Positions 9,437 to 17,823 of a stretch of 64,000 nt of DNA are shown here, piece by piece. How positions within the stretch are numbered: the first letter of the stretch is position 1; the number at the start of each line of letters is the position of its first letter. The DNA is from Candidatus Nitrosopelagicus sp. (GTDB lineage Archaea > Thermoproteota > Nitrososphaeria > Nitrososphaerales > Nitrosopumilaceae). Both the position numbers and the translations under genes were made by a program. The notes below the pieces were generated by a model. It saw nothing but the letters and a program-made list of their open reading frames with translations, made no database searches and was not told the origin of the DNA. The stretch spans positions 1 to 64,000 of the forward strand of contig JAOLYB010000001.1 in the NCBI GenBank assembly GCA_028343215.1, in the 5' to 3' direction.

Positions 9437-10612
9437 TTAGTTTCCATAATAAGTAGATAGTTTACTAGGATTTCCAATACTTTCGGCTGTATCAATACCT
9501 ATTTTTTCTAGGAGATTGTCTAATATTATGTAATCAAGTAAGATTGGTAAATGATGGTATGAGTACAAAGGGGGTTTCGACTCATACTGAATTAAGTCTG
9601 GTATCATAACCGTGCCTGAAACTATAACATTTGAGAACCAACATTTATGATGTGAAACTGCATTTATTTGTATAGTGAAAGGTGCTTCTGTAGCCGAACC
9701 GTCACCTATTTGTAGATAAGAAATGTTGCAATATATTTCAGGATTCTCTAAGATTAAATCATCTGTTACAGTATCAAATTTACTGGAAGAGTTTTTCTTC
9801 CAGTTTTCAAGGGTAGTATAATCGTCATCGTCGCTTGTGTAAACTGAAATAATATATGAATGAATATTTCGCATGAAATGTGCGCTTGTGTAATCTCCTT
9901 CTTTAGAAAGAGTGGCAGTAGGATCTATTTTTCGGATTATGTCAAACGGAATTACGCCGGACACATCATGGATTGATTGAAGCATTACTTTCGAGTCTTC
10001 AGTAATGTCTATAATTCCATTTTCAATTAAAAATTTTATTCCATCAAGAAATGCAGAATCAGGTATCTTTCCTTCATTCCACCATTTTCCATTATTTTTA
10101 ATCCACGAAGGAATATGTTCACTGTGTTTTTCATAAACAGAGAATTTACTTTCCCAAATCATTTTATCACCTGAATATGCCTTAATGAAAAAAGTTCCTA
10201 GTTGATGTTCACTTGTAATTTGATATGTTAATCCAAATTCCCCATTTTTTATTATAGAAGTGAATTTTTCAGTTGATTTATCGGGAGCTGTAATCACAAT
10301 TTGGGCTTGTCCTAGTAGAGTACCTGATGATCTACCAGAAAATTGATGAATTAAAGGAGGATCGTATTTGTTAGGTAGTTCAATATCTGGGTAAATTGTT
10401 GATGAGTTTATTTCGAATGTTTCTTCCAAAACAATGATTTTACTTTCAATCAGATACTGAATTGAATTTAGAAATTCGTCTTCTCCAATCTTATCATCTG
10501 CCCACCATCCAGCTGTATTTTTTACCCAACTAGGAACTTCTTCAGCATGAACACTTGGAGTCATAATTCCAATCATTGCAACTGCTAGAACAGAAAGGAG
10601 TAGAATTTTCAC
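9437..10612 (-). CDS. Secreted W-repeat protein of unknown function
   Basis: A 391-residue protein with a GTG start at 10612 leading into a signal peptide (MKILLLSVLAVAMIG..SVHA). Two 35-residue W-repeats are clear: VPSWVKNTAGWWADDKIGED at residue ~26 and IPSWIKNNGKWWNEGKIPDS at ~166. Each is followed by an amphipathic I..LIE..II helix. Between them is a beta-rich domain (~75-160). The C-terminal ~170 residues are unlike anything I recognise and have no membrane helix. The signal peptide is nearly the same as that of the protein at 27800. It is probably exported; the W-repeat may mediate cell-wall association, which is inference from its recurrence in exported thaumarchaeal proteins. Confidence 0.83.
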   Translation of the reverse strand: MKILLLSVLAVAMIGIMTPSVHAEEVPSWVKNTAGWWADDKIGEDEFLNSIQYLIESKIIVLEETFEINSSTIYPDIELPNKYDPPLIHQFSGRSSGTLLGQAQIVITAPDKSTEKFTSIIKNGEFGLTYQITSEHQLGTFFIKAYSGDKMIWESKFSVYEKHSEHIPSWIKNNGKWWNEGKIPDSAFLDGIKFLIENGIIDITEDSKVMLQSIHDVSGVIPFDIIRKIDPTATLSKEGDYTSAHFMRNIHSYIISVYTSDDDDYTTLENWKKNSSSKFDTVTDDLILENPEIYCNISYLQIGDGSATEAPFTIQINAVSHHKCWFSNVIVSGTVMIPDLIQYESKPPLYSYHHLPILLDYIILDNLLEKIGIDTAESIGNPSKLSTYYGN

Positions 10613-10689
10613 ACAAAGTCATGGCATTTCATAAAAATAAAGTTTGGGTAAAGATTTTCTAAGTTTCGCATTATAGGAAACAAATCAGA

Positions 10690-10796
10690 ATTATACGGGT
10701 ATTCAATGTCTTTTTGATTTTATACAATTTCTAGTCACAAATTTCGTTTTATACGGGTACTGAATACTTATCTAAGAGATTTTATAGGAAATACCT
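10690..10796 (+). repeat. Dispersed intergenic repeat, copy C
   Basis: Contains TTATACGGGTATT, TTTTTGATTTTATA, AAATTTCGTTTTATA and TGAATACTTATCTAAGAGA in the same order as copy A, plus a second ATACGGGTACT. It lacks the terminal palindrome. It fills the divergent spacer between the W-repeat gene and ileS, and its right end supplies the ileS TATA box. Confidence 0.78.
10781..10786 (+). promoter_or_regulatory. TATA box of ileS
   Basis: TTTATA lies 24-29 bases before the ileS ATG, the spacing expected for an archaeal promoter giving a leaderless or nearly leaderless mRNA. It falls in the right end of repeat copy C. Confidence 0.55.
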
Positions 10797-10809
10797 TTTC
10801 AAACGTTAG

Positions 10810-13800
10810 ATGGAACTTGTAGAAAATTTTGATATTAAACAAATTGAGAAAAATGTACAAGATGATTTGAAAGATAAAGATATTTCAAAATTAATTCAAG
10901 AAGATGAGAGTAAAAAAAATGAAATAATGTTTATCGAGGGACCTCCAACGATGAATGGAATTCCACATGCAGGTCATTTGAGAGGCAGAGTGTTCAAAGA
11001 TCTATGGTATAGGTATAATGTTTTAGCAGGTAACAAAGTCATTTTTAATGCAGGATGGGATACACAAGGATTACCAGTAGAATTACAAGCAGAGAAAGAG
11101 CTTGGAATTGAAAATGGCAAGAGTGACATTAGATCAACAGAAGATATTGAAAAATTAGTTGCAGAATGTAAAAACATTGTAAAAAAATATCATACGAAAT
11201 GGGTAGAAGTGGATAAATTAATTGGTATGTCATTTAATCAAGACAAAGCATACTGGACATACAAAGATGAGTTTATTGAAAAAGAATGGCAATTAATGAA
11301 AAAAGCACATGAAAATGGAATAATGACAGAAGGATTTAGAGTGGTGGCATATTGTCCAAGCTGTCAAACATCATTAAGTCATTCTGAAGTTAATCAAGGT
11401 TATGATATGGTAAAAGATCCATCATTATACTATAAAGTAAAACTCGCACAAGAAGACAAATTTTTGATTGTTTGGACAACAATGCCATTTACACTTGTGA
11501 CAGATGCAATGGTTGGAGTTAATCCAAAAGAAGAGTATGTGGAAGTTCGTGTGGAAAATGAAACATGGATTGTAGGGAAAACACGTTTAGAAGAATTCAT
11601 GACAGAAGTAAAAATTGAAGATTATAAAATTGAGAGGACATTTTTAGGAACTGAGATGGAAGGTAAAAAATACATACATCCATTATTAGACGAGATACCA
11701 AAATTAGCAGAAATTGCAAAACAAGATAACTATCACGTTACAGTAGCAGAAAACTTTGTTGACGTTAATGCAGGTAGTGGATTAGTTCACTTGTCACCAG
11801 CAAATGGAGAAGAAGATAACAACATTGCAATGAAACGAGGAGTAACAATTTTCTGTCCAATTGATGATGAAGTCAAATTTACAGAGGATGCAGGAAAGTA
11901 TGCAGGACTTTTTGTCAGAGATGCAGATGAAAAACTAGTTCAGGCAGTAAAAGATAGAAATGCACTAGTAAGAATTGGGAAAATTAAGCACAAATACCCA
12001 TTATGCTGGCGTTGTAATCATGGATTAGTATGGCTTGCTCGTCGAGAATATTTCTATATGCTTGACAAGCTTGGAGACAAAGCTATCAAAGCAGCAGAAG
12101 ATGTAGAATACTTTTTTGATCAACCAAAAAACAGATTCTTAGAAATTATTAAAGAAAAACACCCATGGTGTATATCACGAGAAAGGTTTTGGGGATGCCC
12201 AATACCAATTTGGAAATGTGATGAGTGCGGAAATATGGAAAGATTGTTTTCAAGAAAAGAAATTATTGAATCAGCAATAGAATTACCAGACGGTGAGAAC
12301 TTTGAATTACATAGACCATGGATTGACAAAATCAAAGTAAAGTGTAAGGAATGCAATGCAACCATGCAAAGAGAAGAGTTTGTTCTCGATACGTGGCATA
12401 ATAGTGGTTCTGCACCAATCGCATCTTTAGATGAGTCAACATACAAAGAAAAAATTCCAGCGCCATTTTTTACAGAAGGTATTGATCAGACTAGAGGATG
12501 GGCATACACACTTTTAATTGAAAATGTGATATACAACAACGCATCAGTTTCACCTTACAAATCATTTTTGTTTCAAGGACATGTTTTAGATGAAAATGGA
12601 AATAAAATGAGTAAGAGTAAAGGAAATGTATTAGAAGCAAAAGAACTTTTGGAAAAATATCCAGTAGATCTTGTACGATTTTATTTCATGTGGAAAGCAA
12701 GTCCTATCGAACCATTAAACTTTAGCACTAAAGAATTAATGTCAAGACCATATCAAGTAATCAGTACATTATATCACCTACATACATTTTACAAACAAAA
12801 TAGTGAATATGATAAATTCAATTTAGAAGAATCTACTATCGAATGGGCAAAGAAAAAAGAATTACTAACACCACCAGATGTATGGTTACTATCAAAACTC
12901 CAAAGAATGATTGAACGAACTACTGAAATGAATGATTCGTGTAGATTTCATGAATCTGCAAAAGCTATTGAAGACTTTTTGATAAACTCTCTAAGTCAGA
13001 TCTATATTCCAATCATCAAGTCAGAATTATGGGATGAGGATGATTCAAAAAAAGATAGACGTTTTACAATTTATGCAATTCTTGCTAAAACTTTGAAAAC
13101 AATCAACATATTGATTCATCCATTTGCACCATTTACGTCCCAATACTTGTATAGAACGATATTTCCTGGAAAAGAAAATATTTTACTTGAATCATGGCCT
13201 AAGGTTGATTCATCATTAATTGATGAGAAAGTTGAAACATCATTTGATTTGTTAAAAGAGACAGTTTCTGTAACGTCGGCTGCAAGAATGAAAGGTAAGC
13301 TAAAAAGAAGATGGCCATTAAATCAAGCACTAATTTGTTTAAACAAAGGAGAAAAACAAGTCTTAGAATCACTTTCAGAACTTGTGAAATCACAAATGAA
13401 TATACAGAATTATGAAATTTTTGAGATTGATAATTCCGAAGGAATAGAACAATATCTAGAGTTAAAACAAAATGGATTGCCAGTTGTACCTAAAATAGAA
13501 TTAGAAAGAAGTGCAATAGGTCCAAAAGCAAAACAAGACATGGGAAAATTATTAAAAATATTTGCAGAAACAGATCCAGAATTAATCATAAATGAATTAA
13601 AGAATAATGAAAAATACACATTTCAGATTGGAGACAACTCAGTCGTATTAGACAAACAAGATTTCATAGTAGATTTTGAGGTTAATGAAAAATATCAATT
13701 TGCGAAAAGACAGAATCTAATTGTTGTAATTTCATTAGAAAGAGATAATGAAATGATGGCAAAAGGATTGATTAAAGATTTGGCGAGACGTATTCAAACT

Positions 13801-14010
13801 CTGAGAAAAGAAAAAGGATTCAATCCCACAGATATTTTAGAAAAGGCATCAATATTAGATTTGGATCAAGAATCACTTGATTTGATTAAGGGCAAGACCG
13901 AAGATATTGCATTTCTGGTTAGAGTGAAAAACGTAGATTTTGAAGAATCGTGTAAAAATTACAAAGACGACGACATTGACGGTCTAAAAATTAGGATCGC
14001 AGTCGAGTAA
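10810..14010 (+). CDS. ileS: Isoleucine--tRNA ligase
   Basis: A 1066-residue class I aminoacyl-tRNA synthetase that charges tRNA-Ile in the cytoplasm. The HIGH signature appears as HAGH near residue 55 within a P.MNG.PHAGH.RGR context, and the KMSKS loop as NKMSKSKGN near 600. The GWDTQGLPVE connective segment and the editing-domain WTTMPFTLVTD motif are also present. Cysteine pairs near 395-400 (CWRC) and 470-515 (CDECG, CKEC) suggest bound zinc. Length and motif order fit the archaeal/eukaryotic-type IleRS rather than ValRS or LeuRS. It follows a TATA box with no leader and is probably transcribed with the small gene at 14087. Confidence 0.97.
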   Translation: MELVENFDIKQIEKNVQDDLKDKDISKLIQEDESKKNEIMFIEGPPTMNGIPHAGHLRGRVFKDLWYRYNVLAGNKVIFNAGWDTQGLPVELQAEKELGIENGKSDIRSTEDIEKLVAECKNIVKKYHTKWVEVDKLIGMSFNQDKAYWTYKDEFIEKEWQLMKKAHENGIMTEGFRVVAYCPSCQTSLSHSEVNQGYDMVKDPSLYYKVKLAQEDKFLIVWTTMPFTLVTDAMVGVNPKEEYVEVRVENETWIVGKTRLEEFMTEVKIEDYKIERTFLGTEMEGKKYIHPLLDEIPKLAEIAKQDNYHVTVAENFVDVNAGSGLVHLSPANGEEDNNIAMKRGVTIFCPIDDEVKFTEDAGKYAGLFVRDADEKLVQAVKDRNALVRIGKIKHKYPLCWRCNHGLVWLARREYFYMLDKLGDKAIKAAEDVEYFFDQPKNRFLEIIKEKHPWCISRERFWGCPIPIWKCDECGNMERLFSRKEIIESAIELPDGENFELHRPWIDKIKVKCKECNATMQREEFVLDTWHNSGSAPIASLDESTYKEKIPAPFFTEGIDQTRGWAYTLLIENVIYNNASVSPYKSFLFQGHVLDENGNKMSKSKGNVLEAKELLEKYPVDLVRFYFMWKASPIEPLNFSTKELMSRPYQVISTLYHLHTFYKQNSEYDKFNLEESTIEWAKKKELLTPPDVWLLSKLQRMIERTTEMNDSCRFHESAKAIEDFLINSLSQIYIPIIKSELWDEDDSKKDRRFTIYAILAKTLKTINILIHPFAPFTSQYLYRTIFPGKENILLESWPKVDSSLIDEKVETSFDLLKETVSVTSAARMKGKLKRRWPLNQALICLNKGEKQVLESLSELVKSQMNIQNYEIFEIDNSEGIEQYLELKQNGLPVVPKIELERSAIGPKAKQDMGKLLKIFAETDPELIINELKNNEKYTFQIGDNSVVLDKQDFIVDFEVNEKYQFAKRQNLIVVISLERDNEMMAKGLIKDLARRIQTLRKEKGFNPTDILEKASILDLDQESLDLIKGKTEDIAFLVRVKNVDFEESCKNYKDDDIDGLKIRIAVE

Positions 14011-14086
14011 GTTTGCCAAAGGTTGACTAACCATCTAGTTAACAAGTACCTGCGGGGCTTAAATAATAAATTCGCTATAATATTGC

Positions 14087-14416
14087 ATGGTAAAACAGAT
14101 CAGTCTCGATACATGGTCTATACACCATTTACAAGAATTGATGGTAAAGGCTACAAATTTCATCAGTCAAACCAATACCCCAATTGTTTTGTACAGAGAA
14201 ACACTTGAAGAGAAAGAGGACGTTTTTGAAGAAATTGTCTGTACGTTGACTCAAGAACATGTTATCGAACAGGTGATTGTTTCTGGCGGAATGGTGATTC
14301 CAGAGATTAAACAACAAATTGTATTTTCAACAGAAGAGTTTCCAAACAGACTCTTAAAAAAGAGTAAAGACCTTTTCGGTCAAGTTGTAGATTTGTTAGA
14401 AGACCAATTCGAATAG
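14087..14416 (+). CDS. Conserved small protein of unknown function
   Basis: A 109-residue soluble, mixed alpha/beta protein (MVKQISLDTWSIHHLQELMV). It has a central QVIVSGGMVIPEIKQQI strand-loop and an acidic helical C-terminus. It lies between ileS and sucC on the same strand. I do not recognise a family. An overlapping frame from 14023 has no coding look. No signal peptide, membrane helix or metal motif is visible. Confidence 0.72.
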   Translation: MVKQISLDTWSIHHLQELMVKATNFISQTNTPIVLYRETLEEKEDVFEEIVCTLTQEHVIEQVIVSGGMVIPEIKQQIVFSTEEFPNRLLKKSKDLFGQVVDLLEDQFE

Positions 14417-14453
14417 TTAATAGGAATATAAAGTCCATTTTTAGATAAAATTT

Positions 14454-15560
14454 ATGCGACTTTTAGAGTATCAGGCAAAAGAACTTTTCAAAGAATTTGG
14501 CATTAAAACTCCACCTAGTATCTCCTCAAAAGATATTGAAAAAGGAAGAAAAGATGCCAAGGAGTTAGGATATCCATTTGTAATCAAAGTTCAGGTACCA
14601 GTAGGCGGAAGAGGAAAAGCAGGAGGAATTCAAAAATGCAGCAGTGATGATGAATTTGAACTCAAATATCCTCAATTACTAAACATGTCAATCAAAGGTG
14701 AAAAAACACGTGCGATTTTGCTTGAGAAAATGGCGGACATTGAAAAAGAACTGTATCTATCACTGTTCCTCAATAGGAGTAAAAGATGCTATACAATCAT
14801 AGCCTCATCCGAAGGAGGAGTTGAGATTGAATCAGTGAAAAGTCAAACAATTCGTGAGGTCGGATTAGGAGATGTAGATGCCCAGACAGCAAAAGAAGTT
14901 GCAAATGAAATCGGATTGAAGGATTCCCAAGAAGAACAATTTGTAGAGATGTTGCAAAAACTATCAAAATTAACTATTGAAAAAGAAGCAGAATTAGCAG
15001 AAATTAATCCACTTGCAATTTTAAAAGATGGTACATTAATTGCACTTGATGGGAAAGTGATGACAGACGATAATTCAAACTTTAGACATGATGAATTACA
15101 ACAATATCAAGAAAAATCAGAATTAGAAGAACAAGCAGAGAAAAGTGGATTTTCACTTGTTGAATTAGAAGGAAACATTGCAGTAATTGGAAATGGTGCA
15201 GGATTAGTTATGTCAACTTTTGATCTTGTTACAGATAACGGTGGAAAACCAGCAACATTTCTTGATGTAGGTGGAGGTGCAACAACAGAAACAGTGTATG
15301 AAGCATTGACACTGATTAGTAAAATGAAAAGAGTTACAGGTATTTTGGTAAACCTTTATGGCGGAATTGTTAAGACCACAACTGTTGCAGAAGCTTTCAT
15401 TCAAGCATACGATAATAATTTAATTGACATACCAGTCTTTGCAAGACTCATGGGTACAAGATCAAAAGAGGCAAAAGAAATGCTAAAAGATACAAAAACA
15501 AAAATGTTTGATTCAATAGAAGATGCAATTAATGGAGTAGTAATGGAGGCAAACAAATGA
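14454..15560 (+). CDS. sucC: Succinate--CoA ligase (ADP-forming) beta subunit
   Basis: A 368-residue ATP-grasp protein that couples succinyl-CoA and succinate through ATP in the citric-acid cycle. It opens with MRLLEYQAKELFKEFGI, typical of SucC. It has the VPVGGRGKAGGI nucleotide-binding segment (~45), AEINPLA (~182) with the metal-binding Glu/Asn, and a FLDVGGGATTE Rossmann-like segment (~270). TATAAA lies 24-30 bases before the ATG, suggesting a leaderless transcript. The stop overlaps the sucD start by four bases, so the subunits are translationally coupled. In autotrophic thaumarchaea this pair is usually assigned to succinyl-CoA metabolism; a role with other acyl-CoAs cannot be excluded. 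Confidence 0.94.
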   Translation: MRLLEYQAKELFKEFGIKTPPSISSKDIEKGRKDAKELGYPFVIKVQVPVGGRGKAGGIQKCSSDDEFELKYPQLLNMSIKGEKTRAILLEKMADIEKELYLSLFLNRSKRCYTIIASSEGGVEIESVKSQTIREVGLGDVDAQTAKEVANEIGLKDSQEEQFVEMLQKLSKLTIEKEAELAEINPLAILKDGTLIALDGKVMTDDNSNFRHDELQQYQEKSELEEQAEKSGFSLVELEGNIAVIGNGAGLVMSTFDLVTDNGGKPATFLDVGGGATTETVYEALTLISKMKRVTGILVNLYGGIVKTTTVAEAFIQAYDNNLIDIPVFARLMGTRSKEAKEMLKDTKTKMFDSIEDAINGVVMEANK

Positions 15561-16471
15561 CAGATATTTATAAAATTCTTCGTGGTCAAAAAGATGCTGA
15601 CGGTAATTATGAAAAGAAGCCAGTTATTGTTCAAGGAATTACCGGTAAATATGGATCAGCACATGCAAAACTAATGTTAGAGTATGGTACAAACATTGTT
15701 GCAGGAGTTACACCTGGAAAAGGTGGACAGAAATTTGAAGACAAAATTCCAATTTATGAATCAGTAAAAGAAGCAGTTGATGCAACAGGTGCAGAAATAT
15801 CAATAGTCTTTGTTCCAGCAAAATTTTTCTTAGGTGCAGCAAAAGATGCATTAGAGTCAGGAATTAAACTACTAGTTGCAATTCCAGAACACGTTCCAAT
15901 TAGAGATGCTATGGAGGCAATTGAACTTGCAAAGAAAAAGGATGCAATAATTATTGGACCAAATACCCCAGGAGTGATTGTACCAGGATTAATCAAAGTA
16001 GGAATCATGCCTGCTACACCATTTTCAACAGGAAAGGTTGCGGTATTATCAAAAAGTGGTACACTACTATACGAAATTTCCAATAATTTAACCAGTGCAG
16101 GATTTGGGCAAAATATCACAATAGGAATAGGCGGAGACCCAGTAAATGGTACAAGAATGATTGATGCATTTGATATGGTAAAAGATGATCCAGACCTTGA
16201 AGCCATGGTAGTGGTAGGCGAAATCGGGGGAGACTCTGAAGAGATTCTGGCTCAACATATCATCGATACGGGTTTCAAGAAACCAATAGTGGGTTACATT
16301 GCAGGACGTCAAGCACCGAAAGAAAAGCGAATGGGACATGCAGGCGCCATAGTCATGGGAAATTATGGTTCTGCAGAATCAAAGATATCCATGTTCGCAA
16401 AGGCAAACATTCCGGTTGCAAAAAGACCAGGTGAAGTTGCAGTACTCTTAGCTGGAAAAATGAACAGCTAA
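15557..16471 (+). CDS. sucD: Succinate--CoA ligase (ADP-forming) alpha subunit
   Basis: A 304-residue partner of SucC. The CoA-binding Rossmann fold shows VQGITGKYGSAH (~27) and GVTPGKGG (~52). The phosphohistidine lies in MGHAGAIV near residue 261. GPNTPGVI and SKSGTLLYE are family motifs. It starts inside the end of sucC. The eL40 gene follows 32 bases downstream on the same strand. Confidence 0.95.
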   Translation: MTDIYKILRGQKDADGNYEKKPVIVQGITGKYGSAHAKLMLEYGTNIVAGVTPGKGGQKFEDKIPIYESVKEAVDATGAEISIVFVPAKFFLGAAKDALESGIKLLVAIPEHVPIRDAMEAIELAKKKDAIIIGPNTPGVIVPGLIKVGIMPATPFSTGKVAVLSKSGTLLYEISNNLTSAGFGQNITIGIGGDPVNGTRMIDAFDMVKDDPDLEAMVVVGEIGGDSEEILAQHIIDTGFKKPIVGYIAGRQAPKEKRMGHAGAIVMGNYGSAESKISMFAKANIPVAKRPGEVAVLLAGKMNS

Positions 16472-16503
16472 TAGAATAAATAACAGATTTTTCAAGAATT
16501 ACT

Positions 16504-16671
16504 ATGCCAGTTGCAGATCCTCTAAAGAAACAGATTGCGCAAAAAGCAAGACTTCATATGAAAATTTGTATTTCATGTGGTGCAAGATTAGATATGAGTG
16601 CTACAAGATGTAGAAAATGCAGAAGTACTCAACTAAGATTGAAAAACAGAGCACTGGGAATTAAAAAGTAA
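16504..16671 (+). CDS. rpl40e: Large-subunit ribosomal protein eL40
   Basis: A 55-residue basic zinc-ribbon protein, MPVADPLKKQIAQKARLHMK at the N-terminus. It has a CISC..RCRKC four-cysteine zinc site and ends in LKNRALGIKK. Size, zinc knuckle and context match archaeal L40e without the ubiquitin fusion found in eukaryotes. It lies 32 bases after sucD. Its stop (TAA, 16669-16671) directly abuts the stop of the convergent J-domain gene with no spacer. Confidence 0.93.
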   Translation: MPVADPLKKQIAQKARLHMKICISCGARLDMSATRCRKCRSTQLRLKNRALGIKK

Positions 16672-17778
16672 TTATTTTTTCTTAAACAAACTAGCAAATT
16701 TAGATGTCCAATTAGACGGAATTACACCACTACTTTCTTCTAATTTATCCAGAAACTCATATGTCATATCTCGCCCTCCAAATCCAATTAATTTTCTAGT
16801 TTTAAGATCATCTAAGAAAAATTCCTTTCCATTTTCAAGTTTTAATATTGCATCATCACTAATATCAAATCCAGAGCCTTTGTCATAGAAACGAATCATT
16901 CCACCTTTCTTTAGCTCAAAAAATACATCATAACTAACCTTAGGACCAAAGACAGAAATCTTCTTTCCTTTTACAATTACATTATCAATAAGATTTAGTG
17001 CCAAAACTTCTTGCGCATCTAACAAAACAGTTTCACGTACATCACCTGCAATAATTTTTCCATTCGGTGCTTCCAGTTTAGTAAAATGTTCTTTTATTAT
17101 TGACATTCCAACACGACCTGTGGGATGTGGTACTTGTTGTCTTATTCCATTTACATTACCACAAACAATATCACCATTATCTACAATAATGTGTGAACCA
17201 TTTTCTATATTGTAACCATTTTCTAACGGCTCCATTAGTTTGAATGTTCCTTGTGTTAGATGTATTATGGTTTTTGAATCATCATCATCTAAAAAATAAG
17301 GACTAGTCATGCTGCCCCACATGAATATATGGTTCGGGTATGAAATTTTTCCAGCCCAGAATTTTCCTTTAATTGATAAAGCGCCAGTAGGTTTTCGCTC
17401 AATTTCTACTTGACCTAATTCATTTGAACCGAATAATCTAATTCCGGTAGCATCAGTTCTTGTTAATGCATCAATCCATTCTTGCGCAACTTTAATTTCT
17501 CTTGCAACATCATTAGACAATAATGTATTTTGCCGAAGACGTTCTTCTTCGTCTGTACCCCAAAAGAATTTTGACCTACGCTTTTTTTCATCAAGAGAGT
17601 CAGGGAATTTTTTTCCTGATTTAAGATCCTCAAATGCCTGTTTGATTATAATGAATTCTTCATCCTGACCACCCCTATCTGCATGATGTGTTAATGCAAG
17701 ATTTCTAAATGCAGTACGAATTTCATTTCGTGATGCATTTTCAGGCACACCTAAAATCTCATAATTACTTTTTACCAT
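16672..17778 (-). CDS. J-domain protein with altered HPD motif
   Basis: A 368-residue protein with an N-terminal J domain (~3-65: YEILGVPENASRNEIRTAFR). The HPD tripeptide that stimulates Hsp70 ATPase reads H-A-D here (HHADRGG, near residue 33). The remaining ~300 residues are a beta-rich region without DnaJ Gly/Phe or zinc-finger parts, ending in a basic SLFKKK tail; I do not recognise it. The HPD change means it may not act as a standard Hsp70 co-chaperone. It lies just downstream of the Nramp-like gene on the same strand and may be cotranscribed. Confidence 0.82.
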   Translation of the reverse strand: MVKSNYEILGVPENASRNEIRTAFRNLALTHHADRGGQDEEFIIIKQAFEDLKSGKKFPDSLDEKKRRSKFFWGTDEEERLRQNTLLSNDVAREIKVAQEWIDALTRTDATGIRLFGSNELGQVEIERKPTGALSIKGKFWAGKISYPNHIFMWGSMTSPYFLDDDDSKTIIHLTQGTFKLMEPLENGYNIENGSHIIVDNGDIVCGNVNGIRQQVPHPTGRVGMSIIKEHFTKLEAPNGKIIAGDVRETVLLDAQEVLALNLIDNVIVKGKKISVFGPKVSYDVFFELKKGGMIRFYDKGSGFDISDDAILKLENGKEFFLDDLKTRKLIGFGGRDMTYEFLDKLEESSGVIPSNWTSKFASLFKKK

Positions 17779-17823
17779 AATAACTCACTCATCTCTTAGA
17801 ATATCTATAAGTTGTGTGATTTT

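Noticed and set aside
14023-14208. Alternative frame between ileS and sucC
   Set aside because: It overlaps the better-supported 109-aa frame at 14087 and has poor coding composition.
10690-16671. Idea that the ileS-sucCD region is a mobile island because of the repeats nearby
   Set aside because: The genes are housekeeping, with no integrase, transposase or attachment site; only intergenic repeats are present.
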